Shown here piece by piece: positions 34,798 to 47,306 of a stretch of 64,000 bases of DNA. Source of the stretch: Acanthornis magna (taxonomy: Eukaryota > Chordata > Aves > Passeriformes > Acanthizidae); the NCBI GenBank assembly GCA_036785705.1, contig JAWUZG010001086.1:114668-178667 (forward strand). The letters run 5' to 3'. The position numbers and the translations under genes were made by a program. The notes beneath the pieces were generated by a model. It saw nothing but the letters and a program-made list of their open reading frames with translations. It made no database searches and had not been told where the DNA came from. Every line of letters begins with the position of its first letter. Position 1 is the stretch's first letter.

Positions 34798-36812
34798 TAG
34801 GTTTCTCAGCTGGAGGATATTGCAGCTGAAGCTTGCTTCGAGAGAAAATCCCAATAGGTGTATTTTGTTTTAAACAAATTATTTTTACCTGAGTCTGAAC
34901 ACATGAGCAAAATGCACCTCTCCACCTAATAATTTTGACACCAAGCCATCCTGAGCACTAGATAAATCACCAGGTGAAGGGAAAAGAAGCATTTGGCCCT
35001 CTTCCAACAGCATTTCATGGTGCCTAGATATGAAAGTCTTTGACAAAACAATGCTTTTCTTGTATTTGAAATTGCAGCACATATTCATAATCTCCCAAGA
35101 CAATAACCAGGAGTCTGCAAGTGCGATGCAAAGAGAAGTAGTAGAAATCAGAGGATCCTTTAGTTTTTGGTTTACTAATTTCGCCTGGGACTGGAAAGAA
35201 CTCTAGAGCAAGGATTATAGAGTAGTTATTTCCTGTGTTTGTGAAGATATGCATTTTCTTTCTTACTTTCTCCTCCCCCCACCCCCATGCCCCATGTGGC
35301 ATGGTTCCTTTAAGTTTTAAGAGATTTTTTTCTGTGGGTCCTTCTTTAATATTAGTAAGCAGCAATTGATTACTTACCCAAGTGTGCAGTAACTGAACAA
35401 ACCCTAACAAGTACATTGCCATATGATGAAGCAATCTTAAATAAGGATATTAAATTCTGAGCAGTCATCCTGTAGGAAAAGATAGATGGAGATTAAGAAT
35501 GTAGTAGGAATAAGAAAATGATGACATGACTGTAGGAAGTGTTTTTCATGTATATTGGTATAGCAATTAGTGACTTGCTCATGCAGCCTTTCAGAAAGGG
35601 TGGCCTAAGTGAGACTTGTAGTTCCTTCTTAGACTCCTTGATGTTTCGATCCTGTAGTTAAAATTTGGCACATTGCTATTTAATGGTATAGCAAGGTGCT
35701 GCAGACTCATCTCCAAATTAGTTAAAATAAATGGAGTTTATTTTCATTCCTGCTGTTTCTCTCTCTGTGTGCTAAGGATTGTTGCATTTAAGTGTTGGAA
35801 ACCTACTTTGAATAGGAGAGGGAATTTAGTTCAGGGATGAACCCGTTCATCCATTTGGGGAAAATTTTCCTGCAAGGTAAAAGATTTCAAAATTATGTGC
35901 TGGAGACTCTAGTTTAAAATTAATGTTTCTTGAGTATTATAGTTGAAAATGTGCAATTATTAATGATAGAATTGGAAGTAATAGTACAGTGTTTTCATCT
36001 GTATCTTAGAAAGCGCCATGCTTAATTAATCTTGTGCTTTCCTGTACAAAATGTGGTCTCCCAAGCTTTCAGTCGTTTTTACATTATGGTTGTACATTCA
36101 GAAAAATTACTCTTTCACATTAGTCAGTTGGTGTCACCTTTCTCCAAGCCATTCCGGTCCATTCTGCATGCTTCCTCATTCCACTGCCTTTTCTCTCATG
36201 TCTCCCTCTTCTTCTCATCTTATTTCTTTTCATATTGACTTTTTCCCTCATGCTCTTATTTTGTGTGCATTTCATCTCTGGTTGTCACTTTACAATCAGC
36301 TGCAAATGGTGTCTTATTTGTTTCTGTGTCTTCTGTTATGACAATATGCTGAAGAGTTGTGTTAAGGTGCAGGATATTTTGTAAGATTTGTTCAGGGCAG
36401 GTGCAAGGGATGTGGTGACTGACCTGATTTTCCATGGATTGGTATATGGAGAGGAAAAGGTGAGGAACGTCCTGACAGTGGATGTGAAAAATGGAAGTTT
36501 AGAAAAAGCAGGTAGAAAAAAAAAAATCAAGGAAGTGAGTTATAGGGATCAGCACAAGAGGAAATACTTCATCATTTGAAATGGTATGAGAAAGTGGGGA
36601 CAAGGGATTTTGATGTTGCTGATGGAAGCTGCTGTTTCTGCTGAATCAAGCTTCTGAGGGGTCCCTTGTCTTTTACACGGCTTGTCTGAACTAACCTTTG
36701 TTGTTTTCAGATTATCCAGCAGCTGTTGGAAAACTTAGAAAAAATGCTTCATAAGCTTGGCCCTAAGTGATTGTGTTTTTTCATGAGGTGCTATTTTTTT
36801 TCATTTTGACAG
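34798..36812. other. Unique DNA between ERV-B and SEMA4D exon
   Basis: No exon, repeat family or promoter was recognised. The 136-codon minus-strand frame at 35,024-35,434 has no recognisable domain. The expected SEMA4D exon for the signal peptide and mature N terminus is not evident in these 2 kb. Confidence 0.5.
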
Positions 36813-36958
36813 AGGTCCAGCTAATGCATTTTAAGGAATCAAAAGTGTCAAACTATTCAGTCTTGCTGTTAAGTGAAGACAAAAATGTTCTATATGTAGG
36901 ACCCAGGGAAGTGATCTTTGCCTTAAATGCAGTGAATATTGCTGAGAAGCAGCACGAG
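36813..36958 (+). CDS. SEMA4D: SEMA4D exon: start of sema domain
   Basis: Acceptor TTTTGACAG, donor GAG|GTATGC. Begins with two bases finishing a split codon (phase 1 in) and ends on a whole codon: 146 bases. It encodes EVQLMHF...NYSVLLLSED, then NVLYVGPREVIFALNAVNI and EKQHE, the first beta-strands of the sema propeller. This is the first exon I can place with certainty; the upstream signal-peptide exon must end with one base of a Glu codon. Confidence 0.92.
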
Positions 36959-38057
36959 GTATGCCTTTTAATACATCATCCTCCATGTAAAAATCATACT
37001 CCAAATTTGACTTAATTTCCTGATATCAGTAGCATCGCATTTTAGGCAAATAGGTACCTGAAATTACTCTGTATGGGCTACGCCAGTATTATTTCTGGAA
37101 GGTTTTACAGAGTAAAAGAGAGGAAGAAGGGAGAGCTTAGATATAAACAAGTCATTAGAGGTTTCCTTGGGTGTTTTCTTACTGTCAGGAGTGGGCTGTC
37201 TTCTGTTAATCTGAATCAAAAAGCAATCTGAAACAGAAGCAAAGCTGGGGCCTGCTCAGTTGTGGCAGGCTGCAGATGTGCTGCAAATGAAGGCCCTGTC
37301 CTTTCAGCCTCATCTTCTGTTTGGTGTCTAGGTGTGTCTGCACAGCGAGCAGTGGTGCAGACAGGTCTGATGCAGCTTGCTCAGAGGAGAGCTTTGGATA
37401 TGCTGCTGCTGGTTCCTCAAAGTAGATTAGCCCAGGCAGAAGTCTGCTCATGTTGTATTGCTTCCAGGTCCTTCCCAGGCTCCTGCTTTTCATCCCATCA
37501 GCAACACAGGCTGACGTGTAGAGGTGCAGCGTGGACTTCCACCCAGGGTGCTTTGGAAGATGCTCCTATGGTTTTTTATCTGAAGAACATGTTCATGGGT
37601 GGTGGTGGGCACTTTCACCAGCGTATAAAACATAGCTGTGAAGTTGTACTCAGTATAATGAAAATTGGTCCAGTAAGTTTTCTTGGATTCCTCTCCCCCA
37701 AGTGTTTTTTATTCGAGTCTTAGGAAGTACTTCAAATTGCAAAAATACTTAAACCAATTGCAGTTTCATTTCCCTAAGGCATATGGTAATGAAAAGTTTG
37801 TTAGCAATTTGTGGGGAATTGTCATTATGAACCCAAAGACAGTAGTTCAGTTCTGCTTAAGGCACATGGATTTCAAAATGTCACCTCCCTGGGAAAAATG
37901 GCTTTGAACCTTGAAATGCTGCCTGCAAAATGTCTTGCATTTGCTCTAGATAGTATTAGGATTGCCTTTTCTTGTGTGTGTCACTGCAAGATTTTCAGAC
38001 CTTGCATTGAATTCAAGTACTTTCAATGTGCTTTTTGTTGCATGTTTTTTCACTTAG

Positions 38058-38120
38058 TTACACTGGAAGGTCACAGAATATAAAAGGACTCAATGTGTAC
38101 TCAAGGGCAAATCAGAACAG
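38058..38120 (+). CDS. SEMA4D: SEMA4D exon: 21-residue sema exon
   Basis: 63 bases, phase 0 at both ends, with acceptor TTTTCACTTAG and donor CAG|GTATGT. It encodes LHWKVTEYKRTQCVLKGKSE plus Gln, matching the WKV...C...GK segment of class 4 semaphorins, including the conserved cysteine. It is too short to stand out alone but fits exactly between its neighbours in phase and content. Confidence 0.9.
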
Positions 38121-40476
38121 GTATGTACTTTTATTGAAAGTTGAGAAAGATCTTACACATTTTACTTCAAGAGGAGTGACATTAAAAGAAGAAATTGTCC
38201 AACTGTTTGAAATTAAAATGTCAAGATAATCACTTAAATTTTTTTTATTAACTTGAGCATTAGAAACAGCAGCATGCTTAGTCTTTTTTTAAAAATTCTT
38301 AGTTCTTCATTTTTTGTTGTTGAATATTATTTGAATGTTTGAAAACATGAACACACTGTGATGTGTGCTTAACGTTCATGGTTTTCCATTAAGACAATAA
38401 AAGACATAGCTTTCGCTGAAGTAATTGATAGCAACTGTTGTGTTTTGTTATTGCAATAATTCCGCCAACGCATTTGATTTAACGGAATGAATGATTAATT
38501 TGAAATGCTTTGCTTTAGAGCATAGGGGCTTTTTATTAGGCCAGTGTATTTTTTCACTAAGTGCAGATCCGTGTGTTGTGTTGCTTGGCGGGTGTGACTC
38601 AGAGAGCAGCCAGACCTGCCAGCTCGGCAGGGTCCCGTGGTGTTTGTGGGAACCACTGACTCCTCATGACTGCCAGGAGCTGGCCTGCTCCTTTTGCCTC
38701 TCTGTGGAGATGATTTACTCGAGCTAGTTGTATGTGGACGTACCTTTCTGTTTTGTAATACTACTTCATTTAGTATATTTGTGCAATACCATTCATGCAG
38801 TAAAGCAGGGATTTGCTGGGCAAGACTGCTGGTCAGGCCTTTAGCACAGGTTTGAAAGTAGAAGTCTGCAAGTGCTACGAATACAAAAAGCAGACCTACT
38901 CTGCACTTGCAGGGATGTGATCCTCGAACTTGCAGCTTCTTTGGTTCACACTGTTAAAAAACCCCAAATGCTGCTTGCAAGCCTGATAGTTCCCCTGCAT
39001 TTGTGTGCTTCATCAGGGTGGAAGTGGCTCTCTCCCTTTGGCTAGCGACTTCTTTTCCTTGACTGAGCACTGGTGACCATCAGGACATTATTGACACATG
39101 AGGTGTGGCAGCCATTTAAGGTCTGTTTCCTCCTTGTCTATCTGTTCAGGATGGGATCAGAGAATATTATTTTTGTTTTCCAGTTCAGTTGGGGTTGCTA
39201 CTAGTAATACTCACATACAGCCATGATGAATATGAGATACGATTTTCTCTTCTATGCATATGCAGTTTAGCAGACTGTCTGTGAATCTCCACAAGTCCTC
39301 TCAGAAATTATTGGGGTATACTGCAGACCCCATTAATACATCTATTGACAGAGCTCTGAATTAATTTCTTTTATTTTCTCCTGCTCCCAGTTTAGCAACT
39401 CACACTTACTGCCAGCCATGCTTTTTCCTCACTGTACTTCTGACCTTCTAGGAGTCAAGTTTATGTTGCAGCCATGATGTTTTGCACAGCGCAATAGTTT
39501 CAAAAGGGTCAATGTATTAAGCCACTACTCCTATTTCTTACACTTCTCACTTACAGTTCTCTCCCCCACCCATCAGCACTGTGCTGTATAATGCCAGCAG
39601 AAAGCATTCATGAAGCTGTTCAAAGGCCTGGTCTGGCAGAAAACTGATTTTACTCTCTCCCCGCCCTGCAGTTTTCTCCCATACAGTCACAGAAATACCT
39701 AGTTTGTCTCATGAGAAGGAACAGTAAGGCCAGAGCTTAAACTTGCTTAAGAAGTCTGTGGAACATCAGTTCAGTGTTGGGATCTGGCAGTGTACCAGCA
39801 AGAATTAAGGGCTGTTGTTGATTTTGGATTTTTTCACTCTTTTTAAGTGGGTATTTAGAGTTGTTTTACTTCATTATTATTCTGAATTTTTATTGTATCC
39901 TTTATTAAGGGTTTTGCTCAAACTCCTTGTTCTATTTCAGAGCAAAAGATATTAAGGAGCTTCCTTGGATGATATCAAGGACTGGGAAAAAAGAAAAAAG
40001 GATGGCTCTAAGTGACAAAGCTTTGTAGCTAATTTAAGGGTATTAGAGGTTTTGCACTTAGGAAACAACTTGGCTGTCACTGTTTCATCGAGGTGTACAA
40101 GGGCTGACAAAGTCCAAAAGTCCCTTCACATTTAGCTAGTTGTTCCCATGGATTGGATGTGTGTTTGGAGCTTGTCCTTCCATCAAACAGGGGATGGACC
40201 CTGCTGAGCATGGTACCCTGCTAGGGTAATGTGGCAGCTGCCCACTCCTGGCTGGAGGAAACAGCTGCTGCAGGATTGATTAGAGTTCCTGGAGACTGTG
40301 GGGAGATGGTGTCCCAACGTCACGTGTGTGTCACCCGGGCTCGCCGCTGTGATGTGGCACAAGTCGTGGCGATGGACGAGCTGGCAGCACAACGTTGTTT
40401 GTTTGTATTGGAATGTGGAGACTGTGGTTTGTCAGAGCTAGTCCTTTCCTCATCCTCTGTTGTTGCTCTGATTTTC

Positions 40477-40760
40477 TGATATTCGTGGCGATTCGCGGAA
40501 GCTCGCAGGGAAGTCAGGCAGGCAACACACAAGATGGCAAAAAGAGAAACTTTATTTACAAGAACTTCTTTATGTATCCATTAATAGTCTAATAGTCCAA
40601 TATAATCTAATAGTCTAATATATCCATTAATAGTCTAATAATTATTTGTCAATAGTTTTTCCACCCCCTATAATGATTGGTTACAGTACTGAAGTGTCCA
40701 GTACCAAAACAATGAGATTAGAAAAGCACAGGAATGCAAGTTATCTCTATTCTCCATGAG
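40477..40760 (-). mobile_element. Possible solo LTR next to a SEMA4D exon
   Basis: Read on the minus strand, AATAAA occurs within TTGTAAATAAAGTTTC, followed by a U5-like segment ending CGAATATCA (read on the + strand as TGATATTCG at 40,477). A run of TAATAGTCTAATA repeats lies in the presumed U3. The right boundary and target duplication cannot be fixed. The element would end only about 45 bases before the exon acceptor at 40,806. Confidence 0.35.
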
Positions 40761-40806
40761 AAAGAAGAGAAAGATTTTAAAACAGTGCAACTCCACTCTG
40801 TTACAG

Positions 40807-40905
40807 ACGGAGTGTCATAATTACGTGCGCGTCTTGCAACAGCTGAATGATACTTTTCTCTACGTGTGTGGAACTAACGCATTTCGGCCAACGTGTGATT
40901 ACCTG
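40807..40905 (+). CDS. SEMA4D: SEMA4D exon: TECHNYVRVL ... CGTNAF block
   Basis: 99 bases, phase 0 at both ends. Acceptor CTCTGTTACAG, donor CTG|GTAAGA. It encodes the strongly conserved semaphorin blocks TECHNYVRVL and YVCGTNAFRPTCDYL in the second blade of the propeller, with the conserved cysteines present. Sequence just upstream may belong to an LTR, leaving a short native pyrimidine tract. Confidence 0.95.
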
Positions 40906-42030
40906 GTAAGAAATGTACCTATGTTTTGGCCCAGCAGCAGCTACAACTTAAAAGCAGCTCAGGTAAGCAAAGAGTTAGTCTCCATTCCCAAAACTCTTCA
41001 CTGCTGGTTGTAAGGTTAGGAGCATTTATTGCACTGTCCCACCATAATGGTGGAGTATGGAAATAAGCTGCACTGCTCCTTTTTCAGACCACTCAATGAA
41101 TGATTGATTCATCTTGTCTAACTGCAGATTTACTTTCTTTTAGCTTTTATAATTCTTTGTGTATTGTGTGTTAGCATGAAACCAGTTACTAAACGTGAAA
41201 TGACATTGTTTGCAACTTCCACCCATAACCAAATCTCCCTGAAATTTCTCAGATTCCTGTCTCTGCTTGTCTCTGCTCCTGACTGTGCCAATGATTTGTA
41301 GTGTTGAATCCTTCAAAATGAAGTCTTGGCCCAAAATTAAAACTTTTTTCTCACTGCTGACTCTTGTATTGTTTTCCTTACTGCAGCTCTCAGCAATTTG
41401 AAAATTGAGAAATCTTGTAATTCTTTGTGCCTTTAGCTTCCAGTGTCTTCATTACACAGTAAAACTGATTACTTCCCCAGCACTGTGGCTACAGTTCAGC
41501 TTGCTGATCTTCATTCTCTTGATTTTTGAGGGATTTATGAAGTAGCAGCCAAAGTACTCTGTTGCTTTTTAAAGCCTAGTTGGATTACACCCTATCTCAC
41601 AAATTTAACATCATCTCAAAAATTGCTAAATCCACCTCAGAAAGCCTTCTTGATTTCTAAGACTCTCCTTTTTTTTTTCAGGCTAATTCAATAATTACTA
41701 GTTCTTTCTACGTATCAGTTAACTTCTCTGCTGTTCCTGCTGTCTGGCTTTTTTGGATGCTCTTTCTTGAGGTCTGTCTGGATTTAACTTTTCATCTTTT
41801 GCTCTTTTCTCCTTCCACCCTCACAAATTATAGGATCACATTTCTTCTCCGTGGAACAAAATAAGATTTTCTGAAAGCACATATGTCTTTCATAATTTGA
41901 CACAAAATGCCTTTGATGCTGGAAGTTGATGATATAGCCCATTATTCAGTGTTTAGTTTTCAGTTAACTTTGCACAAGTTGAGTGGCTGAAAGAAAAAAG
42001 TGCTAACAGCTGTATTGTGGTTTTCAACAG

Positions 42031-42124
42031 AATTTAATTTCATTTGAACTTGGAGGTAAAAATGAAGATGGTAGGGGCAGATGTCCATTTGATCCTGCTC
42101 ACAGCTACACATCTGTTGTGGTTG
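42031..42124 (+). CDS. SEMA4D: SEMA4D exon: GKNEDGRGRCPFDPAHSYTSV block
   Basis: 94 bases, phase 0 in and phase 1 out. Acceptor TTTTCAACAG, donor GTTG|GTAAGT. The KNEDGRGRCPFDP...SYTSVVV sequence is a hallmark of semaphorins (the G.G.CP.DP motif). The reading frame is intact. Confidence 0.95.
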
Positions 42125-43063
42125 GTAAGTTCAGACTTTGCATTCCTTCTTATGTTTCGAAAATGTTTTATCTTTTCCACTGTCACCATCCAGTCTGTCA
42201 TTATCAAAATGGTAGCTTGCATCTGTATTTTTTGACTTTATTTTAAAGTATAGACATTAAAATACTTACATAGTCAACCTTAGCATCTTTCTTAAAAGGA
42301 GAACTTCAAACTCTAGGTTGTTTTGGAAGCAACTTCTAAAATACTAATTTTCAAACTGTATTTCCCGGTGTTAAACATATTTAATTCAGAGAGTCTGAAT
42401 GTGCTTAGACTGCCCTTGTAGTATCAATTACTGTGATTTCAGTAAATATAACAAGTAGTATTGTTATCTGTCCTGAAGGCATGGAACAGAACAGGGAAGC
42501 GAGGTATTTATTGCATATGTACTTACTGCATGGAAACTCACCACTGAATCTTGATTTGGGGAAGCCAGAATTTGTGGCTTTACCTGAGTGTCTCACAATC
42601 ATAAGAGAGAAGCTCAACTTAGCATGAAATGGGAAATAAGAAAAAAAAAACAACATGCTCCCTGCGTTGTGCCTAAATTTGTACAAGTCAAGTTTGAATA
42701 ATGGTGGCATAGAAAGAGAGGAAAATAATTACAGACTTCGGATGCATTTAAGTAAATCTGCATGTGTTTACATAAACGGTAGGTTTTCATGTTAAGTGTT
42801 AAAGTCCCACTAAAACAACGTTGACTTTTGTCAGTCCTCGTGTTAGAGCAATAATGATAATAATAAACCCAAGTGTGGAAGTGTTAGGCTTGAGAGTGAT
42901 CGGCAGAAATGTAAACATAAAAGACATGTCTAGGGCAATTCAGAGGGAATCCATGTTTATCTTTTCTTGTGGGAAGTTTAAACGTACATAGACTCACCAA
43001 ATATTTATGTACCCTTTTTGGTATCTAGTCCATAAGTTCAATTCTTTTGGTTTTGTGTTGAAG

Positions 43064-43177
43064 ATGAGGAGCTTTATTCTGGGACTTCTTACAATTTCTT
43101 GGGAAGTGAACTTATTATTTCACGGCACTCTCATCAAAGCTCTCTGAGAACAGAGTATCCAATACCTTGGCTTAATG
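43064..43177 (+). CDS. SEMA4D: SEMA4D exon: ELYSGTSYNFLGSE block
   Basis: 114 bases, phase 1 in and phase 1 out. Acceptor TTGTGTTGAAG, donor AATG|GTAAGT. Encodes DEELYSGTSYNFLGSEL, then ISRHSHQSSLRTEY and PIPWLN, conserved sema-domain strands. The frame is intact and meets the next exon in a split Glu codon. Confidence 0.95.
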
Positions 43178-44034
43178 GTAAGTGGGCATGAGAAGTGCCC
43201 CAAACAAGTTCCTTTTCGTTCTTCAACACCACGGGTACAGTGTGTGTATCTTAGCTGGCTAAGGAGCAATCGTCAGGTGTCTCAAAGAGATGGATTTTGG
43301 TGTGCTGGCCTACACTGTGCGTGTGTGCCCTCATGCATGCCATCAAGAGCTTTAATTTTGAAATTTCAGGATTTTTATCAGCATTGATGATGAAAACAGC
43401 TTCAGAATAGACACGCTTCAACTTGACATGAACGGTTTATTTCTTTTCTGCTTGTTTATCCTTGCAATAATGCAGTTTAGTTATGATACAGTAAGGAATA
43501 GAATGGTTTTGCTCTTGAATTGGTTCTCAAATTGAGCTGATCATGGTTCTTGGCTCTTTCAGTTCCTGAATTTCAAAATTCACTGAGTTTTGTGGTTGCT
43601 CAGAGGCTTGAGGCTTTGTGCCAAAAAGGACCAAAATCATGATCATTGTGTCCAAAAAGGATAGGATTGGACAGAGGCAGGCAAGGGAGGATTGCCTTTG
43701 CAGGCCCATTAGAAAACCACATTTGAATGTAGCCTGAAGAATGATGAGGTAATGAGCTGTCACATCATAGGTATCTCTCAGGTATCTTGGTGCTATCACA
43801 TAGGTTTTGTTGGTTTTTGGGTTTTTTCTGTTTTTTTTCTGGTGGTTTGGTTTTTGTTTGGAAATGCTCTTCATATTGTGAACAGCAAAATGTGTAGGCA
43901 GGTCAGTGACTGGAGAGGAGGTAAATGCAATGTGGAGTTTGGAGTTTGGGCGAAAGACAATTTCTGAGGGTCTTGGAGGGAATCAAGTTAGTAGTCACCT
44001 ACAGAATAGAAAATACTTCTGTTTGTATCTCTAG

Positions 44035-44186
44035 AGCCCAGCTTTGTTTTTGCTGATGTGGTAAGAGCAGATCCAAACAGCACAGATGGAGAAGATGACA
44101 AGATACACTTCTTTTTCACTGAGGTGTCTGTGGAGTATGAGTTCATTGGAAAATTGATGGTTCCAAGAATAGCTAGACTATGCAAG
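44035..44186 (+). CDS. SEMA4D: SEMA4D exon: EPSFVFADV ... [12 protein letters not shown] block
   Basis: 152 bases, phase 1 in and phase 0 out. Acceptor GTATCTCTAG, donor AAG|GTGGGA. It encodes [33 protein letters not shown] and VPRIARLCK. The FFFTE..VE and R.ARLCK motifs are typical of semaphorin propellers. The donor is a little weaker than consensus. Confidence 0.95.
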
Positions 44187-45519
44187 GTGGGAGATAGTTC
44201 CATTTACTTTTACTGTATCTCTTAGAATCTTGTGTGTGTGTTAAAAAGTATTCATTCTTGTGGACTTACTGCCATGTAAATGGCAGTGATTGAATTTGGT
44301 GAATTTTAATGAATGAGCAGTTCCAATCAGGTCGTCAGAACTGAGAAAGCCAAATGGTTGCTTTGTGAATAAATACTTGATCTATTTTTCACAGTTGTGA
44401 AATTTCGGTACATCTGGGGATTCTGCTCTCCTCTGGGAGAAAAGCAACCGTGACAAAGAAAACAAAGCAACCGTTTCCCCAACAGCAAATTTATCTGGCT
44501 GTTTCGTTTTTATGAGGTTAGAAGTTTTATTTTGACTTTACTGTTTTGTATTTGAACAGGGAAGTCAAAACATCAATAATGAGTTAGTGCCCTTGAGATT
44601 TCCATTAAACAAGGAGCTGGAGGCAGGTTTACATGGGACTTCTTATTATGGCACTCTGCCTACTGACAGCTTGTGCACACTTTCAGAGGGGAGTATTGTG
44701 AAATATGAGAGCTTCATTTATTGTGTTATTCTGTATTTCAGACTGTTGTTTGAAATGGAAATTGGTGGCAGGTTGCAAATCTATAAGCACTTCTACTTAA
44801 TTGTTTTAATAAATTTTGCAGATTTCCTTGAATACATTGCATATACAATTGGATAATGAGTGGAAATATTAAATGGAAATATGAATACTGTTTTAACATA
44901 CATTGAAATCTCTCTTTTAGAGAAGTATCAGAGCTACAGGTCAATTATCAAACATTTTGAAACATTTCTAGTCAATAGATCTTAACTTCTTTAAGCCTTG
45001 GTACCTGCAAATCCTTAATAAAGATGGTAACTGCTAGAAGGATTAAACCATTGCTGAATTTCTTCCAATGAAATTATCAATGTCAGGCAAGTTTTAAGGC
45101 ATACTGCAGCATTAGAATTTAAATCAGTTTTGATGTCACAGAACAAATGCAATATTACCTATTTCTCTTAAAGGACAGTATAATACTTCCATGCTTGTTT
45201 TACTTTTTTCCTAATGATGCATCTCCCATCTCAGCTTTTTTGAGTGTTGCTGAGGTATGTTCTTCATTAACGCTCGTATTTCATCTTCCCTGTGCGTGCG
45301 ATAGAAATAATTTTGCATTATTTTTGTTGAATCAATTTTCCTGTAGCTTTCATCCTGTTCTGTTTGTGGATGTGTGAACATTTATTGATGTTGCTAGAGA
45401 TGAAATGTTACAAAATACCAGGGCTTAGTAATTAAGCCGCTGTACAGCAGTGGTTCTTAAAAGCAAAAATACTGCTAGCGCTCCTCACAAACACCTTTTT
45501 ATTTTTTTAATACCATAAG

Positions 45520-45695
45520 AGGGACCGAGGAGGATTAAGGACCTTGCAGAAAAAATGGACTTCCTTTCTCAAGGCCAGACTGCTTTGTACCATCCCTGAT
45601 AAGAATTTAATTTTCAATGTTATCAATGATATTTTTATTCTCAAATCTCCAACTTTGAAGGAGCCAGTGATATATGGAGTCTTCACCCCACAACT
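45520..45695 (+). CDS. SEMA4D: SEMA4D exon: [18 protein letters not shown] block
   Basis: 176 bases, phase 0 in and phase 2 out. Encodes [20 protein letters not shown], then a segment with the conserved cysteine and NVI.DIFIL, ending [11 protein letters not shown] with the Leu split across the intron. The acceptor CCATAAG|AGG is weak: AAG rather than CAG, with the pyrimidine tract a little upstream. Donor ACT|GTAAGT is strong. Confidence 0.92.
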
Positions 45696-45823
45696 GTAAG
45701 TGTGCTGTAGCCTTTTCCTGGTTAAGTACCTTTCATCTCAGCTGGTTACTACAAGAAAATAATAATTCTTCCTATGTTTTGTTGTGTTTTGTTTTTTTTC
45801 CTAATTTCTTCCTGTGCTTACAG

Positions 45824-45983
45824 GAATAATGTGGGGTTGTCAGCAGTGTGTGCGTACAATCTGTCTACTGTAGAAGAGGTTTTCTCAAAAGGAAAATACA
45901 TGCAGAGTGGTAGAGTAGAACCATCTCATCATGTAAAGTGGGTACGATACCACGGGGAAATTCCTAATCCTCGGCCTGGTGCA
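45824..45983 (+). CDS. SEMA4D: SEMA4D exon: [20 protein letters not shown] block
   Basis: 160 bases, phase 2 in and phase 0 out. Acceptor GTGCTTACAG, donor GCA|GTAAGT. Encodes [25 protein letters not shown], and [16 protein letters not shown]. The SAVC.Y and P.PRPG motifs mark the late part of the sema domain. The frame is intact. Confidence 0.96.
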
Positions 45984-46766
45984 GTAAGTTTCTGTAATCT
46001 TGGATCTGATGACTTTTAATGCTCAGTAGTAAACAGACCAGGGAATACTAGTAACCTGCTAATGATTCATTTGTTTGCCCTCACCTGGTTGCTTCTTGTT
46101 GTAAAGACTTTGTAGGAGAACGCTCAAGTGATCTGAATTTTTTATTTGGGAATCAAAGTCGTTGGTTTTTTGGGGTTTTTTAATTTAGAATTAAGTTATT
46201 TGCTGGGTTTGTATTTTCATTATTTTGTTAATAATTTTCTCTTTGTGAAATAGAATTTATTATACACTAGCAACATCATAAACCTTTTAGTTCAGATGAA
46301 AAGAAGGATAACAATTATTGCGTTGTCTCAGTAGAACCAGCACGTTTATCCGGTATAGTGCACTGCTCTGCAAAAGAAAACTTTCCTAGCACTGGGTCTC
46401 TTTCAGACTTTGCCTACTTCCTTACGTTCCTTACAGTTGTATTGTTGCTAGTGCTTAAAGAGGTGTTGGTTAAAAGTAGGGAAGATGCATGAGAGCACAG
46501 AGGGAATGTTTTTCTAGAATGTATTTTGGACCCAAACGAAAATGTAGTCCAAAGCTCAGGGATTAGTACATCCCAGAAGCCAAAGTGCAGTGAGAGTTGA
46601 GGATCTTCCTCGGTACAAAGAGTGTAGTGTGCAGGTGTGGTTACTGGCCAAAATAATGTGGAGAAGAAAATGCATACAACTGCTGTTAATTGTCTTTATT
46701 TTGTAGGAGTAAATGATACAATTTGGTTGTCTCTTATTTCCCGCCCCCTCTGTGTCCCCCTGCTGG

Positions 46767-46989
46767 TGTATAAACAATGAAGCCAGAGCATCAAACTACA
46801 TGAGTTCTCTGAATTTACCAGACAAAACATTGCTGTTTGTTAGACATCATCCGCTAATGGATGGCTCCGTGACCCCAGTGGGAGACAGACCTCGGCTAGT
46901 AAAGCGAGATGTGAAGTATACACAGATTGTAGTAGACAGAGTCAGAGCACTCAATGGCACCATCTATGATGTTATGTTCATCGGTACAG
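46767..46989 (+). CDS. SEMA4D: SEMA4D exon with non-canonical GG acceptor
   Basis: 223 bases, phase 0 in and phase 1 out, donor ACAG|GTGAGT. Encodes [20 protein letters not shown], then [26 protein letters not shown] and [11 protein letters not shown]. Codon phase and homology fix the start at 46,767, yet the two bases before it are GG, not AG, after an excellent pyrimidine tract (46,731-46,762). The nearest downstream AGs (46,782, 46,786 and 46,788) would all shift the frame. So this is either a mutated acceptor or a base error. Confidence 0.9.
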
Positions 46990-47306
46990 GTGAGTTCTGC
47001 AAAACACTTTTTTTCATGGTGCACTGATTGATTTGTTTTCTTAGACAAACTCTTGAGATTCCCATATTTACAGTGCTTTTACACCAGCTGGTGTTTTTGT
47101 TAAAATGTAAGGTGCACAGTAAGTGGACAGGCTTAGGTGATTTGAAAAAGTATTGCAGGAAAAGAACTGCAAAGCTTCAATGAGTTGAGCAAAACCACAC
47201 AATGTAATCCCCAACTGGTCATTCTGTGAACCAAAACGTTATTCCTTGCTCAGAGGTCCTGTTGATGGCAAGTGTAATGGTTGCCTTTGACACAGAATTA
47301 TTCACC

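Noticed and set aside
35024..35434. 136-codon minus-strand open frame beside ERV-B
   Set aside because: It does not resemble gag, protease or RT and would not continue the pol frame.
36388..36579. Candidate signal-peptide exon just upstream of 36,813
   Set aside because: Charged, not hydrophobic, after the ATG; a GTGAGG donor-like word is present but the phase and content do not fit a semaphorin N terminus.
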